A DNA stretch of 64,000 nucleotides from Galaxea fascicularis (taxonomy: Eukaryota > Cnidaria > Anthozoa > Scleractinia > Euphylliidae): positions 7,986,068 through 8,050,067 of the forward strand of contig OX419347.1 in the NCBI GenBank assembly GCA_948470475.1. The letters are read 5' to 3'. The translations under genes and the position numbers were made by a program. A model generated the notes under the pieces. That model was not told the origin of the DNA, did no database searches, and saw only the letters and a program-made list of their open reading frames with translations. Shown here piece after piece: positions 34,860 to 47,200 of the stretch; the stretch's first letter is position 1; every line of letters begins with the position of its first letter.

Positions 34860-36330
34860 CGACGTCTGACCGAAACCAGAGGTGAGAGGTGATTTCACAG
34901 CGATTGAGATGAAATTCCACTTTTAAGACCCTCTGTAAAGACCTAAACGCCCGCTCATTAGTATCTTCTGTGTTTTTCCCTTTAGGATTATGCATGCTAG
35001 TTTGGCGCGTGTAAAATGTACTTTAGCGTGTCAGTCGAGTGATTTATTGTAATATATTATTTTTCTTCGTTAGTATTTATAGGTCATGTAATTATTTTCG
35101 ATTTTTTTTCGATTGGTATTTCCGGCAAGCAGTTTCACAATTTTAGTTTCGCCCATTTCGTCCCACAGTTCGGCACGAAACGTTATAAGCCAGCTCCTAA
35201 CAAATTTTTAACCGCTTTCAATTACCTTTTTCGCAGGATATCGTAACACCGTTTCTCCCTTCAGCAAAGCGCGTCTATATACAATGATGGAATGTTCGGC
35301 CCTTTGGTGAAAGTTACACCCTTGACGATATATGAGCTGGAATGGAAACGACTGATTGCAGGGTTTGTAAATTCTAGTGTCCTTGGCAGGTCCACATTTG
35401 GTTGATTTCGACTTTCCGTGGCAGTTTCTTGTCCGCTGGTTTTCGACCGTAGGAAAACTTCACAAAACTGAAGTTCAGACCCAAGAGAATATAGAGTTGT
35501 TGACAAAGCACAAAAAAGTTCTTTTTTGTAGTTCACTTGTTAAGACTAGAATGAATTTGATGGATACTTTAGATTGACGTCCACGAATACTAAATCTAAA
35601 GTAGTTAGAATCAAGTTGGATCATAGGAGCATGCGAACAAAATCTTGTTGTTAATTATGTTCAGTAGCATAAGAGAACATAATAAGTAACAAGTCATAAG
35701 AGAACATAACAGCGATTCTAAAATTGGGTTGGTGGCAGGTTAATATTTTTGCTTCTTATGGTGATTATTAAGTGATTAATAATTAAAAAGTTAAATGTGT
35801 CCTTTCACGAGTTGAGATTCCCCATTACAAAACTTCCCAAGCAGTCAAGATGCTGGTAAAAATGCGAGGCACATCGCCACGCAGGCAACGCAGGTTTAGC
35901 AAACGTTTGGGCTTGTCATACCTCTGCAGTTCAGAATTATAAGGGGAGCGTAGACGGGCAGTCCCTCAGGATGGTCACGTGAGCGCAAACCGAGCGAGAG
36001 AACAAATAAAACACAGCGAGCCAAGGGAAACTGGAGTAAGAGGCAGGTTCCCCTCTCGGCCCTTTCGATCTTCCCAGTCCTACCGAGCCAATACTCGACT
36101 CAACCCGCAATCTGAAGATAGCGGGTTGTTTAAAATACTTGGGAAGACTTTGACGCCTGGCGTTTTCTCTTTGGTCGATGAGAGGTCGATAGTCCCTCTT
36201 ACTCTCTCCTATGAACAAATCAGTGAAACCTGGCTATTCATAAGCACTAAACCTTCACGTACAATCAACGGTTCTGCACGTATTTTGTGCCTATATTTTT
36301 CAAGGTTGCAATCACATTTGACGCAATGAG

Positions 36331-36410
36331 GGGTGCGTTCTTTGATTTGGCGAAGACCTTATTTTCAAAATTGACTTTAATTATATGATCGCCAAGTGAT
36401 AGAACGCCGG
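36331..36410. mobile_element. Short palindromic element
   Basis: gggtgcgttctttgatttgg at the left pairs with ccaagtgatagaacgccgg at the right. Only 80 bp. Its start resembles that of the 60612-61267 element (gggtgcgttt). Confidence 0.5.
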
Positions 36411-36646
36411 AAATGATAACCATCCATGTTCCCTCGTGCTGATTCGGTCAAGTGTAGAAGCATTTAATCACGTCGGAAACTCGTCATTTAAATCCTAAAC
36501 TAGACCTCTAAGGAGTTTCCGGGAAGAACAAAGAATGCAGTAGAAAATAACTACAGCATCTCTTTCAAGCGGCCCAGTTAATGGTTGTAAAGCAACCTGT
36601 TCTCTCAAAGATAACAAACTGAAGTAAGTTGCATTTCCCTTGAACT

Positions 36647-36665
36647 TTATTTATTTATTTATTTT
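36647..36665 (-). terminator. Candidate RIC1 polyadenylation signal cluster
   Basis: On the - strand four overlapping AATAAA hexamers lie about 90 bp after the RIC1 stop. Position is right for a short 3' UTR; the tract is also a simple ATTT repeat, so use is inferred. Confidence 0.5.
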
Positions 36666-36750
36666 ACTGCTTATCATGACTCCAAAGAGTACAAAAAAGT
36701 CTGATCAGCCGTTAAAGACTAGCTGCACCAATACACAGTCTGGTCAGCGG

Positions 36751-36994
36751 TTACGACACCACGCACTCGTACTCGTCCTTGGCTTCCTCGGATGTTTCGT
36801 CACAATTTCTTTCCTGTTTATCCCCGGGCCCTTCTTCGTCCTTGCTTGGGCTGCTACGAGGTGATGGCTGACTTAAGTCAGAGGAAGGACTGCTCTCCTT
36901 TTGTTCCCTGGGGGCAGTTTTAGCATCTATCAGAGCTCTCTCAAGAGCAAGCCAGTGCTCCTTATGAAGTCCGAAAAACAAATAATAGCCATGG
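36751..36994 (-). CDS. RIC1: RIC1 terminal coding exon r13
   Basis: Begins [18 protein letters not shown] (human PGYKPFLNIIKPQLQKLS), continues through a charged Ser/Glu-rich tail and ends DEYECVVS, comparable to human GTYDCSVS. TAA stop at 36753-36751. Acceptor TTTCAG. Confidence 0.92.
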
Positions 36995-39900
36995 CTGAAA
37001 AAAGAAAAACAAATGACGACGAAAGTGTGCTAAGTAAAATTAAACTGCCTAAAAACAGTACAAATTAAAGCTAATAAAGCTGGCTATCAAACTATACCAA
37101 GAATTCTGAAATAAAATGAATTGTCGAATTTTTCATGACCTCTAATTGCGAGCATCCGAATCACCTTTTCAACGATGTCTTTCGCTAATTTAATTGTCCC
37201 TGTGTTTCCTGACCCAAAGCGCTAAAAACACGTGTCTGCGTTTTTGCCATAGTCAATTACAGTGAAAAGTCAGAACATTCTCCAAATAGTACTAAAACAT
37301 GTGGTGTGATTGTACAAAAATTGCTAACGGAATATTTCGAAATAAACCATTCGCATACACGTTTTTGTTGTTTATTGTCCAAATTTGAGGGCAAAAGAAC
37401 AAATTCCTTTTGTGTCTGTGCCTAAAGTGTCCCCCGAAATGGAGGTAATTGATTCGAGAAAACAGCGCTAAGAATGACAATCAAACGGGGAACGTCTACT
37501 TTCGGCCAAAACGTAATTAATTAATCTAATTTAATTAGACATCAAACGTCGACCATTACCTTGACCGAAAAATCCAAATTTGAAGAAAATTGCCGACCTG
37601 AAGGGCTACAGTAACCTTAAATTTATCACGCGATACGATGGTAATCACAACGGAACGCCCCTAAACATCAGTTTCTGCTAAGAATTTGTGAGCTATGAAT
37701 AGTGAATAAGAGCCTCTTCGCATTTAGGTAAGTTAAAGAAAATTTAGTAAACGTTTCTTTCGCGATTTGCGGTATCAACTAGTGGTCAACATGTTTTGTC
37801 TTTCTACAAGAGAGACTGATGGAAATACTCCAGAAATCTGGAACGACAAGACAAGCGGAAAAAATAAAGTTAAGTATGCATTACCAATTCTGCTCAGCCC
37901 ACGCTTCTAGCGACTCTATTCCGTCTTTCATCCGCGACAATGATTCAACAGTTATGTCATCAAGTTTGATGGCGTCATCGATGAGGTCAGTCAGACACGT
38001 GCTATCACGCAATACCAATGAAAGAACGAACCACCAGTCGTGGCACTTGGCCTCCATAAATAACTGCAGTAGGAATCTTTAAGAAATAAAACAACAGCAA
38101 CTCAGCTGAAAGGAACCCATGTATGGACAGGGCTTATGCTTGATAGAGTAGTTTTTAATTGTGTCCAAAGTAATTATTCGCGTTTGCTCTGGTTTTGCTT
38201 TACTTCGCTCTGTGATTGGTTGACAAAACTCGCATCACTTTCTCAGCCAATGAGAGGCAAGACCAAAACGAATCGCGAGTTTCAGGAACGCATTTTGCCA
38301 CGGTTGGCGACGTTTGTATGTATTAAATCACTTCAAGTTCTGATTACTTCACAGAGCTGTCTGCGTCTCTTGCGATTGCTTTGAGAAATCGCACTGGTTT
38401 TGCACAACACTACTTTTAAAGGACGGTAAATAAAGCCAATTTATTTTTATAAAATTTCTTCCTTGTTGAAATGCGGTTTTTCCTTCCGCAAGCTCCTGAT
38501 GTCATTATTTTAACTGTCTCTTACTGATGCAGTTAAGAAATGGCGAGTGAGAAACTCCACTGCTCCCTGGCTTACTCCTGAAATTAAACGATTGATCTGG
38601 GAAAGGGATAGAATAAAGCGTGTCGCAATCGTCACCAGTGACCAATTGAAATCGGAGGAGTATATCTAGTCAACCATTGTACTATGACCTCTAAGAAGGA
38701 TTGCTACCACTCTTACTTCGAGGAAAATGTTGGCAAAACAAACGAAACTTGGAGTGTAACTAATTCATTCTTATCAAGGAAAACAACTTATCTAAACTAA
38801 GTAACACTTCAACACTTGTAATAGTTACTCAGAAGAAATGCGGTGAAGAAAAAAATTGACTATGCAGAATGTGTGGAAATAAGGACGAGACAGTAAATCA
38901 CCTAATTTGTGAGTGTAGTAAGTTGACCCAGACAGAATACCACCGCAGACACAATAACGTTGTAAGGATATTTCAAGAAATCATGGAATGGATGCGGCAG
39001 AAAAGTGGTATTAATTAACATAAACCAGAAAATATCAGCGAAAATGGAGATGTCAAGTTACTCTGGGACTTAAATATACAGACAGAGAGAAAGATACAGG
39101 CATGAAGACCAGAGATCAAGTTGATGGATAAGGAGAACAACCAGTGTTTCATCGTCGACGTTGCCATACCCGGGGATGCCAGAGTTATAGAGAGAGAAAT
39201 GGAGGAAGTAGAGAAATATCATGACCTAAGACGGCAACTAGGAAGGCTGTGGAATATCAAGGCAATTGTTGTCCTTGTGATGACAAAGGTTTATCACGCA
39301 CGCAGGTTTATCTGTTGATCTGCAGAAAGCTTTCGACACCGTAAATCACTCAATATTACTGCAGAAACTGAGTCACTATGGGATACGAGGCACTATAAAT
39401 GATTGGTTTACCTCATATCTTGTAGGACGTAAGCAGATTACTGAAATTGACCCCAGAAATAAATCTAGTAAAGAAATACTACTATCTGGAGTCCCACAAG
39501 GATCGATTTTAGGACCCCTGCTCTTCCTTATTTATGTAAATGATATTTGCAACAGCTGTAACCAATTGAAGTTTTATTTATTTGCAGACGACACGAATCT
39601 TTTATATGCGGATAAAAACCTCAAATCGCTTAAGTCCACTGTGAACAATGAGCTTTCTAAGGTGGCTTGGCTAATAGCAAACAAGCTATCTCTAAATATT
39701 AAAAAATCTAATTTCGTAATTTTTCGACCCAGACAGAAAAAACTACCTTACCAAGTCATTTTGAAAGTTTTTGACCACCTCAGCAATTCCTACGTTTCTT
39801 TGGAGTGCAAAAACTATGTTAAATATCTGGGCGTGCTTATTGATGAGAGCCTCTCTTGGAAACATCACATCTCTTACATTGCATCGAAAATAAGCATGTC

Positions 39901-41246
39901 AATTGGTATTATTGCTAGATTAAGACACTTCGTACCTTTGCACACTTTACACCATATCTATAGATCACTTATCCAACCTTATTTATTGTATGGAATTGTA
40001 GCATGGGGCCGTGCTGGGAAAACCTACAGAACCAAACTCTTACGCCTGCAGAAACGGGCCCTCCGCCTTATGTTTTTTGGTGACTATAAAACTCATGCAG
40101 TATCTTTCTTCATCTCCTGTAACCTATTACCTCTAGACCTTCTTTACTTCAAATCAGTTGCTATCTTAATGCATGATGTCTCCAATAATTTAACGCCACC
40201 CCAAATAACTGATATATTTAATTTCCAATCGAATATTCACCCCTATAACACAAGATCATCGTCAAGAGGTAACTTCTTCGTGCAATACTCTAGAATAGAA
40301 AAACAAAATAAGTCCTTCTCACGGGTTGGTGTTAAAGTCTGGAATAGCCTACCTGTTGATATACGACGCACGCCCAAAACGAATTTTAAACGCAAAATTC
40401 ATAATTTGCTCTTCAAAAATTCTCGGAGGCAGACGATTACATTGACCTACCTGATTTGATCAAAAACTGAAAATATCTTGAAAACTCAGTGTATTATATT
40501 TGCATAATCCAGTCCTGCTCTTGTCAACATTATCTAACTTACTTGTACATTATATTTCGTTCTATGGCTATGTTCGCTTAACTTAAGTACTCAAAGTAAT
40601 ATAATATAACCTTCCTTTTTACTCTAAATATTGTTAAGTAATCGGCGATGTATCTTCCTGTTATCGTAAATCTCGTCTCTTTAATTAACTGTACACATCT
40701 AGTCCTAGTTCTTTGTCATTGTACTTTCGTTTCTCTTGTTTTACCTGTTACTTTATTGTAAGTTATTATTTTTCCCTTTCACTTTGTAAGTTTGAATCGT
40801 TGTAAATTATTTGTTATGCGTCAAATCCACTGATCGCCTCGAATAGCTGTTGCTAACTGCGAGCAGTGTGTATCTTTTTTCTCTGTATGTTTTTTAAGTC
40901 TTTAATAAACTTGAAGCTTGAACTTGCACGTACGACCCATACCAATCAACCTAATGACACCCTATGTAGACTCTGTGGCAAAACTGCCGAAAGTATCCCT
41001 CACGTGCTGGCGAGCTGTTCTACGCTGGCGCAGAATAAGTACCTCGCGCGTCATAATGCGGCCCTCAAGGGTACTGTTGTGGGAAATGCTTAGAGAGCTT
41101 CAGCTCTCTGATACAGTGCCACCGTGGTATTCTCCGGTCGTTTCCAAACCCACCAAGGGGAGCAGGGATAGCGCAGTGATGAGAGCACTCGCCTCCAACC
41201 AATGTGGCCCGGGTTCGATTCCCGGACTCAACGTCATATGTGGGTT

Positions 41247-41290
<44 letters not shown>

Positions 41291-44200
41291 CGGGTACTCC
41301 GGTTTGCCTAGCCTGCGTGACAGACGCCTTTTACGGCTCTTGTTTCACACGCCGAGAAAAGAGCGTCTGCGATCCCGAGCTGGAGAACGATTTCCGTGAC
41401 GTCAGTGCTTTTGTTTTTTTCTTAACCAATAAAATTGAGTGATAAAATGATGCGATCAATTACACTCGAGTTACACTCGCGAACTCGCGGGCTACTGTCT
41501 TCGATCTTAGCAGTAGTATGTGTCATGAGTGGGGAAACGCCGAAAAAGGTTCACTTGTCTGAAGATTGTTGTTATCCGTGTAAATAAAAATTTCCAGTTT
41601 AAAGTAGAAGATAAAGATCTTTGGGAAAAGTGAATTGGACATAAGCGCTTTAATTCTTCGCTCAGTTGGAATCGATTTGTCTGTTTACGTCGGTAGCAAG
41701 AACCTCGCAATATGCCGCTTATGTTATAATACTCTGAATTGATACAAGAAGGCCTTGAAAAAAGTGGATGAAATCGTCGATGGAAATCAAACAAAATTTA
41801 AAGCTCATGGTCAGGTCCGTATAAAAAGACTCGCTAAAGCGGCAAACGCGCGAACAGGATTCGTGCAGGCCTTCCAACCCCATTTTACAACCTAGTATTT
41901 TCGATCCGCCCAGTGGGTATAATAACACAGGCATGCTCTGCCATTCTCACAGAAAGACGATGACATTGCCTAAAGAGCAACTCTATTACTCAAGCCATTC
42001 CCGGCAACTGATGAGATCCACAAGGGAGGATCGAAACCATGGTCTTGTCTATCATTTAATGGCGTACCTAAACACAGCCAAAACCACTGGCATAAACAAA
42101 ACAAGGAAAATACTATAACCGCAGTTACAGAGCGGAGTGAAACGAAGACACAGCCGTAATTAGGGCGGATTTGAGAGCTCAACTTCACGTGTTGCATAGC
42201 TCTCTAAGAAGCTACAACACTAAATAAAGGATAAAGAGACGAATAGGCGCAAAAGAAACACAACGTCTTGCTATAAAACCAAATAACCGGGCCCGGTAAT
42301 GGGAATCGATAAATAAATAATGGGATCGAAACCATGGTCTTGTCTATCATTTAATGGCGTACCTAAACACAGCCAAAACCACTGGCATAAACAAAACAAG
42401 GAAAATACTATAACCGCAGTTACAGAGCGGAGCGAAACGAAGACACAGCCGTAATTAGGGCGGATTTGAGCGCTCAACTTCACGTGTTGCATAGCTCTCG
42501 AAGAAGCTACAACACTAAAGAAAGGATAAAGAGACGAATAGGCGCAAAAGAAACACAACGTCTTGCTACAAAACCAAATAATCGGCCCGGTAATGTACAA
42601 ACACTGCAAGATAAAGATGATCATACTGGGGCATACTACGCGGCTCAAAATTCCTATCCTTGATAACAAGAGAGAGGCTGTTCTGTCACTGAACGCACTG
42701 AAACCGGGACTGAAACGAGCCAAACCAAAGCTAGACAAAACGCTTCAGATGGCATATAAAGGACCACAGTCGCTAAACAGAAACAACCAGGGTCAAAACA
42801 AATAGGCGATAAATGCAGTTAAACCCAGAAATGACCTTTGGTATCAAAATACATTACATGCGACATCTAAGCACATGGCTGTTTCAATCACCATCACCAT
42901 CATGCTATCCTCTAAACCATCGTGTTGCCCCACTTAAAACAAGATAAGCAAGAAGCTAAATCGGTCAATAGAACCGAGATAGAAGCGGCAAACGCGCGAA
43001 CAGGAGTCGTGTAGGCCTTCCAACTCCATTTTACCTGATAGATTGTTTTTTCTGTGTACGCGGATGTACGCGAGATCCCTACGCGACCCCGCGCGTGTTG
43101 GTTCCACAAAAATGAGAGCCGACTTATGATTGGTTTAAAACTTCTAACGTCACGGAAATCGTTCTCCAGCTCGGGATCGCAGACGCTCTTTTCTCGGCGT
43201 GTGAAACAAGAACCGAAAAAGGCGTCTGTCACGCAGGCTACGGTTTTCCCCTCTCCTCAAAAACCAACACTGCTAAATTACAATTCGATCCGGAATGCTC
43301 GAACGTTTAATACATAAGACCCTGGCTCGGGAGATTGGGCAACCACTCCTCACGCTATCGAGCTTAAATAAATAAATAAATTACGTCTACGAGTCTCCCG
43401 AGGCCCAAGCATATTGGGACATCCCAGTCTTTGCAGTAAGTGAGCAAGTGAAGCAGAACCGGATGCAAGATTTATAGATCATCGACAGCAACAGCAGGTT
43501 ATGATCTTGCCAAGGAATTTAAGGCTAATCATCTTCTTTTCATGGATGATATGAAACTGTTTGGATTCATTACTACAAACTGTACAGTGGTTTAGTGAGG
43601 ACATTGGAATGGAGTTTGGGTTGAAAAAGTGTGGTGAGTTGTTAACGAAAAGAGGAAATAAGGTGAGATTTGATGGTATTACGCTTTTGGATGGGCGGAT
43701 AATGAGAGAAATTATAAAGGAAGAAGGGTACAAATGTTTAGGGATTCTTGGGGTGGACATGATGAGGGAAAAGGAGATGAAAAAACGACTTGCAAGAGAG
43801 TACAAAAGCAGGTTGAAGCTTGTGTTGCAATCAAAATTGAATGGAAAGAACAAGATTAACGCCATTAACTCCTGGGCAATCTCTGTACTGAGGTACGGAG
43901 CAGGTAATATAAGAAGGACAAAGGAAGAGCTAAAAACATTGGATAGAATGACTAGAAAGGTGTATTAACAATGAATGGTGCTTTTCGTCCAAGAGGCCGG
44001 GGATTGATAAGCTGTGAGGGATGTGTGAGAAGAGAGGAAAACAGTCTAGGATGGTATGTGAAGAATTCTCTGGAAGGCCTGCTGCAAGTGGTAAGGGCTA
44101 CTAGTGTAATTAGGAGTGAGGAAACAGTGAACAAAGATGAATTCAAGACATCTTGGAACGATGAGAAACTCAACAGTTGGAACGAAAAAAGGCTGCATGG

Positions 44201-47200
44201 TCAATTTGTAAGAGAAACATCAGAAACGACGCATGTAGAAGAAACGTGGAGCTGGTTGCGAAAAGCAGACTTGAAGATCCAAACAGAAACACTTATTTGT
44301 GCAGGCCAAGAACAAGCTCTTAGGACTAACTATGTAAAATACCGTATCGACTGAACGGTGGAATCCCCATTATGTAGGCTATGTGGTGAGAAAAGTGAGA
44401 GTGTAAACCATATTGTCTGTGAGCGTAAAAAGCTGGCCCAAAGGGAATACAAACAGAGACACGACAATGTTGCAAAAGTAGTTCATTGGAAGTTGTGTGA
44501 GAAGTATCATCTGGAAAAAAAGATAAGTGGTACGAACACGCACCTGACTGTAAGTCAAAACGATGAGGTTAAACTACTGTGGAACGTGAACATACATACC
44601 TCTTACTAACCGAGTTCGACGTCCGTACTGTAAGTTACGGACCGAGTTTTTACCCGCGCACTTATGGCCTAAGCGCGAATCGCACGGGCCATAAATCAAC
44701 CGGAAAAAACGAGGATCCGTAACTTACAGTACGGACCGAGAAAACGAGGTTAGTGAGATATTTATTATATCCCTGACGTTAATCAGGCATGCGGGAAAGG
44801 AAACTTTAAAATTTAGCGGGCCATATAATGAAGTACGACCCGCTAAATTGACTCACAACGCACGTACTAACTGAGAGATATAATAAAGTGTGATCATGTC
44901 ATTGAAGCCAGAAGACCGGTCATTGTAATTGTAAATAAACAGGAGAGAAAGTGCACTGTTATTGATATTGCCATACCAGCGGATTAACGAATTGGTGAAA
45001 AGGAGAATGAGAAAGTTGAAAAGAATCAGGAGCTTAAAAGAGAAATTGCAAGAATGTGGAACACGAGAACTGTGCAGGTGGTACCAATTGTTATAGGATC
45101 ATTGGAAAGTGTAACAAAAAAACTTGGACAAGTGGCTGGGAAAGTTGGATGTCAAAATCAGTATTTCATTGCTACAGTTAGTAGAAACTGCAAGGATTTT
45201 GAGAAAAGCATTGGAGCTCTAGAGTAAGGAGAAAACTCTAAGGGACCTTTGGTCATGTGCTATGACTCGCTCCCTTAGGAAGCAAACCGGAAAAAAATCA
45301 TCCAGTTCACAAAGATGATAATAATAACAGTGTTGACTCGGTCACCACCAATAAATGGCTCTCAAGTAATCTGAAAGGAGAAACGGGTAGCAGCTTAAGA
45401 CCAGGCAATAAACACCAGAAACTACCAGAAAGTAATATGTGGCCAGCAAGTGGAAAGCAAATGTAGAATGTTCTCACAACATGAAGAGAAAGTGGTCCAA
45501 ATCGTATCTGGACGGCAGCTATTAGCCAAAACAGAGTACATCGCCTGGCATGATAAAGCTACAGCATGTCTCCACTGGAACATCTGTCAAGATAATAAGA
45601 TTGAAGTCACAGACAAGTGGTACGAGCAAAAGCCAGAGACTGTGACGCACAATTAAGACGACAACATCAGATGTTGTTGGACATGCCAGTCAATACTGAT
45701 AGAACCATTACAGCCAACAGACCAGACATCATCGTTAAAGATTCAGGGAATTCCCCCTGCAAACTGATTGATGTGACTATTCCCTCAGACAGAAACATCA
45801 CTCTGAAAGCAATAGAAAAGAAAAGCAAGTACGAAGATCTAGAGCTAGAAATACAGAGAATGTGGCAGATGAAAACTGAAGTGATCCCTGTGGTTGTTGG
45901 TACGCTTAGTACAGTAAAGAAGGGGTTGGTAGAAAACATCAAGAGAGTATCAGAGAAAGCTACTGCGACAGAGACCCAAAAGATCAGCGTGCTGGGATCT
46001 GCACGAATCCTCAGGAAGGTGCTAAATGTATAATGCAGCAAAGGAAAAGAGAGACTTTAAACAAGACGAAAAGACGCCTTGAATAGATGGAAAGAGAAAA
46101 AAATGTATGGTCAATTCCTGCGTGAAATGCCCGAGACAGTTGACAAAGAAAAGATCTTGGAGTGGACTGGGAAAAGCGACTTGAAAGTTGAAACGGAAGC
46201 AATTATCTTTGCCGACCAAGAACAGGCACTGAGAACGAACTATGTCAAGTTCAACATTGACAAGTCAGTGGAATCCCCACGTTGTAGAGGGGTGAAACAA
46301 TAAACCATATTAGTGAATGTAAGATACTGGCACAGAAAGAGAACAAGGTCCACTGCAAGCTCTGTTGTAAGTATGATTTGAGCAAATTTTGTGTAAGTTA
46401 CAAAAGTGCCACCAACATTTTTCATGTTCCCTGATGTCCCCTTAACACATTTATGTAGGTGGCACCTTTGCTGCCTGAAACTCGCACGGGACTTTCAGTT
46501 ACTACATATGCTCCCGGACTAAAAAGTGAGAAGTGGTAAGAACACCAGCCGGAAAGGGTTGTGGAAAACGAAAGATATGAAGATCTTGTAGGACATGACC
46601 ATCCAGAGTGACGATGCCATCAGCACTGGTCCAACCCGTTTCTCTACTGGGGTTACCGTCCCACCCTCCCATCTGATGTAAGAATGTATGCAGCGACAAT
46701 AAACCACATTATTAGTGAATGTAAGATACTGGCAAAGAAAGAGTACAAGAGAAGACGTCTCACCTATGCTTCTAAAACCCTGAACAGCTGTTTTCATCCC
46801 TCAGTCATGACCTAGACAATCTGAAACAATGGCTCTGTGGTGATCGCTATGTGACTGCGTGACAGCTTTCATTTAATCATGACTTTTGTTTTGATTCGTT
46901 GCTAAGCGATTCTGTGAGGCTGCGAAACAACAACCACAACAACAGAAACGAGAAGAGGAATGGTATTAAAGGAAACTCGACTTCGAGAAAGTACGAGTAA
47001 GGAGAAGCAAACACCATCCTCAACGCAATCAGTAAAATTACGGAAGTACACCATTACGCCGTTCACTGGGAAATGGTTACGCGTCTAAAACCAATTTACA
47101 GTGAAGTGGATTGTTCATCGATTGTGGAAATTAGCAAGTTTAATTATTTACTGGAGCTGGCCTAAGACAAACCAAAGGATGACATTCTAGGCCTTCCTCA

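Larger units (their letters stand above)
31629..36750. other. Convergent intergenic region, no gene seen
   Basis: Lies between the stops of PPWD1 and RIC1. I see inverted-repeat elements at 32096-32342, 33821-33988, 34294-34859 and 36331-36410, a T-rich tract near 32721-32740, a 20-T run near 32881-32900, and no ORF with recognisable coding character. Both 3' UTRs must end somewhere here. Confidence 0.7.
41309..43240. mobile_element. Mutator-like non-autonomous DNA transposon, 94-bp TIRs
   Basis: TIRs 41309-41402 and 43147-43240 (start TAGCCTGCGTGACAGACGCC) match at about 92 of 94 positions and are flanked by a 9-bp duplication. Long TIR plus 9-bp duplication is the pattern of Mutator-like elements (family knowledge). 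The 1.93-kb interior encodes no recognisable transposase; it holds a 295-bp tandem duplication and a pair of 51-bp direct repeats. Inserted in a SINE. Confidence 0.8.

Noticed and set aside
41163..41235. Possible functional tRNA genes (also at 48086 and 54242)
   Set aside because: Box A and box B are present, but no full cloverleaf closes and the sequence runs on into SINE bodies, so these are SINE heads.
42271..42738. 155-codon - strand ORF
   Set aside because: It spans one copy of the 295-bp tandem duplication inside a non-autonomous DNA element; a shortened version recurs in the other copy at 41970-42197.
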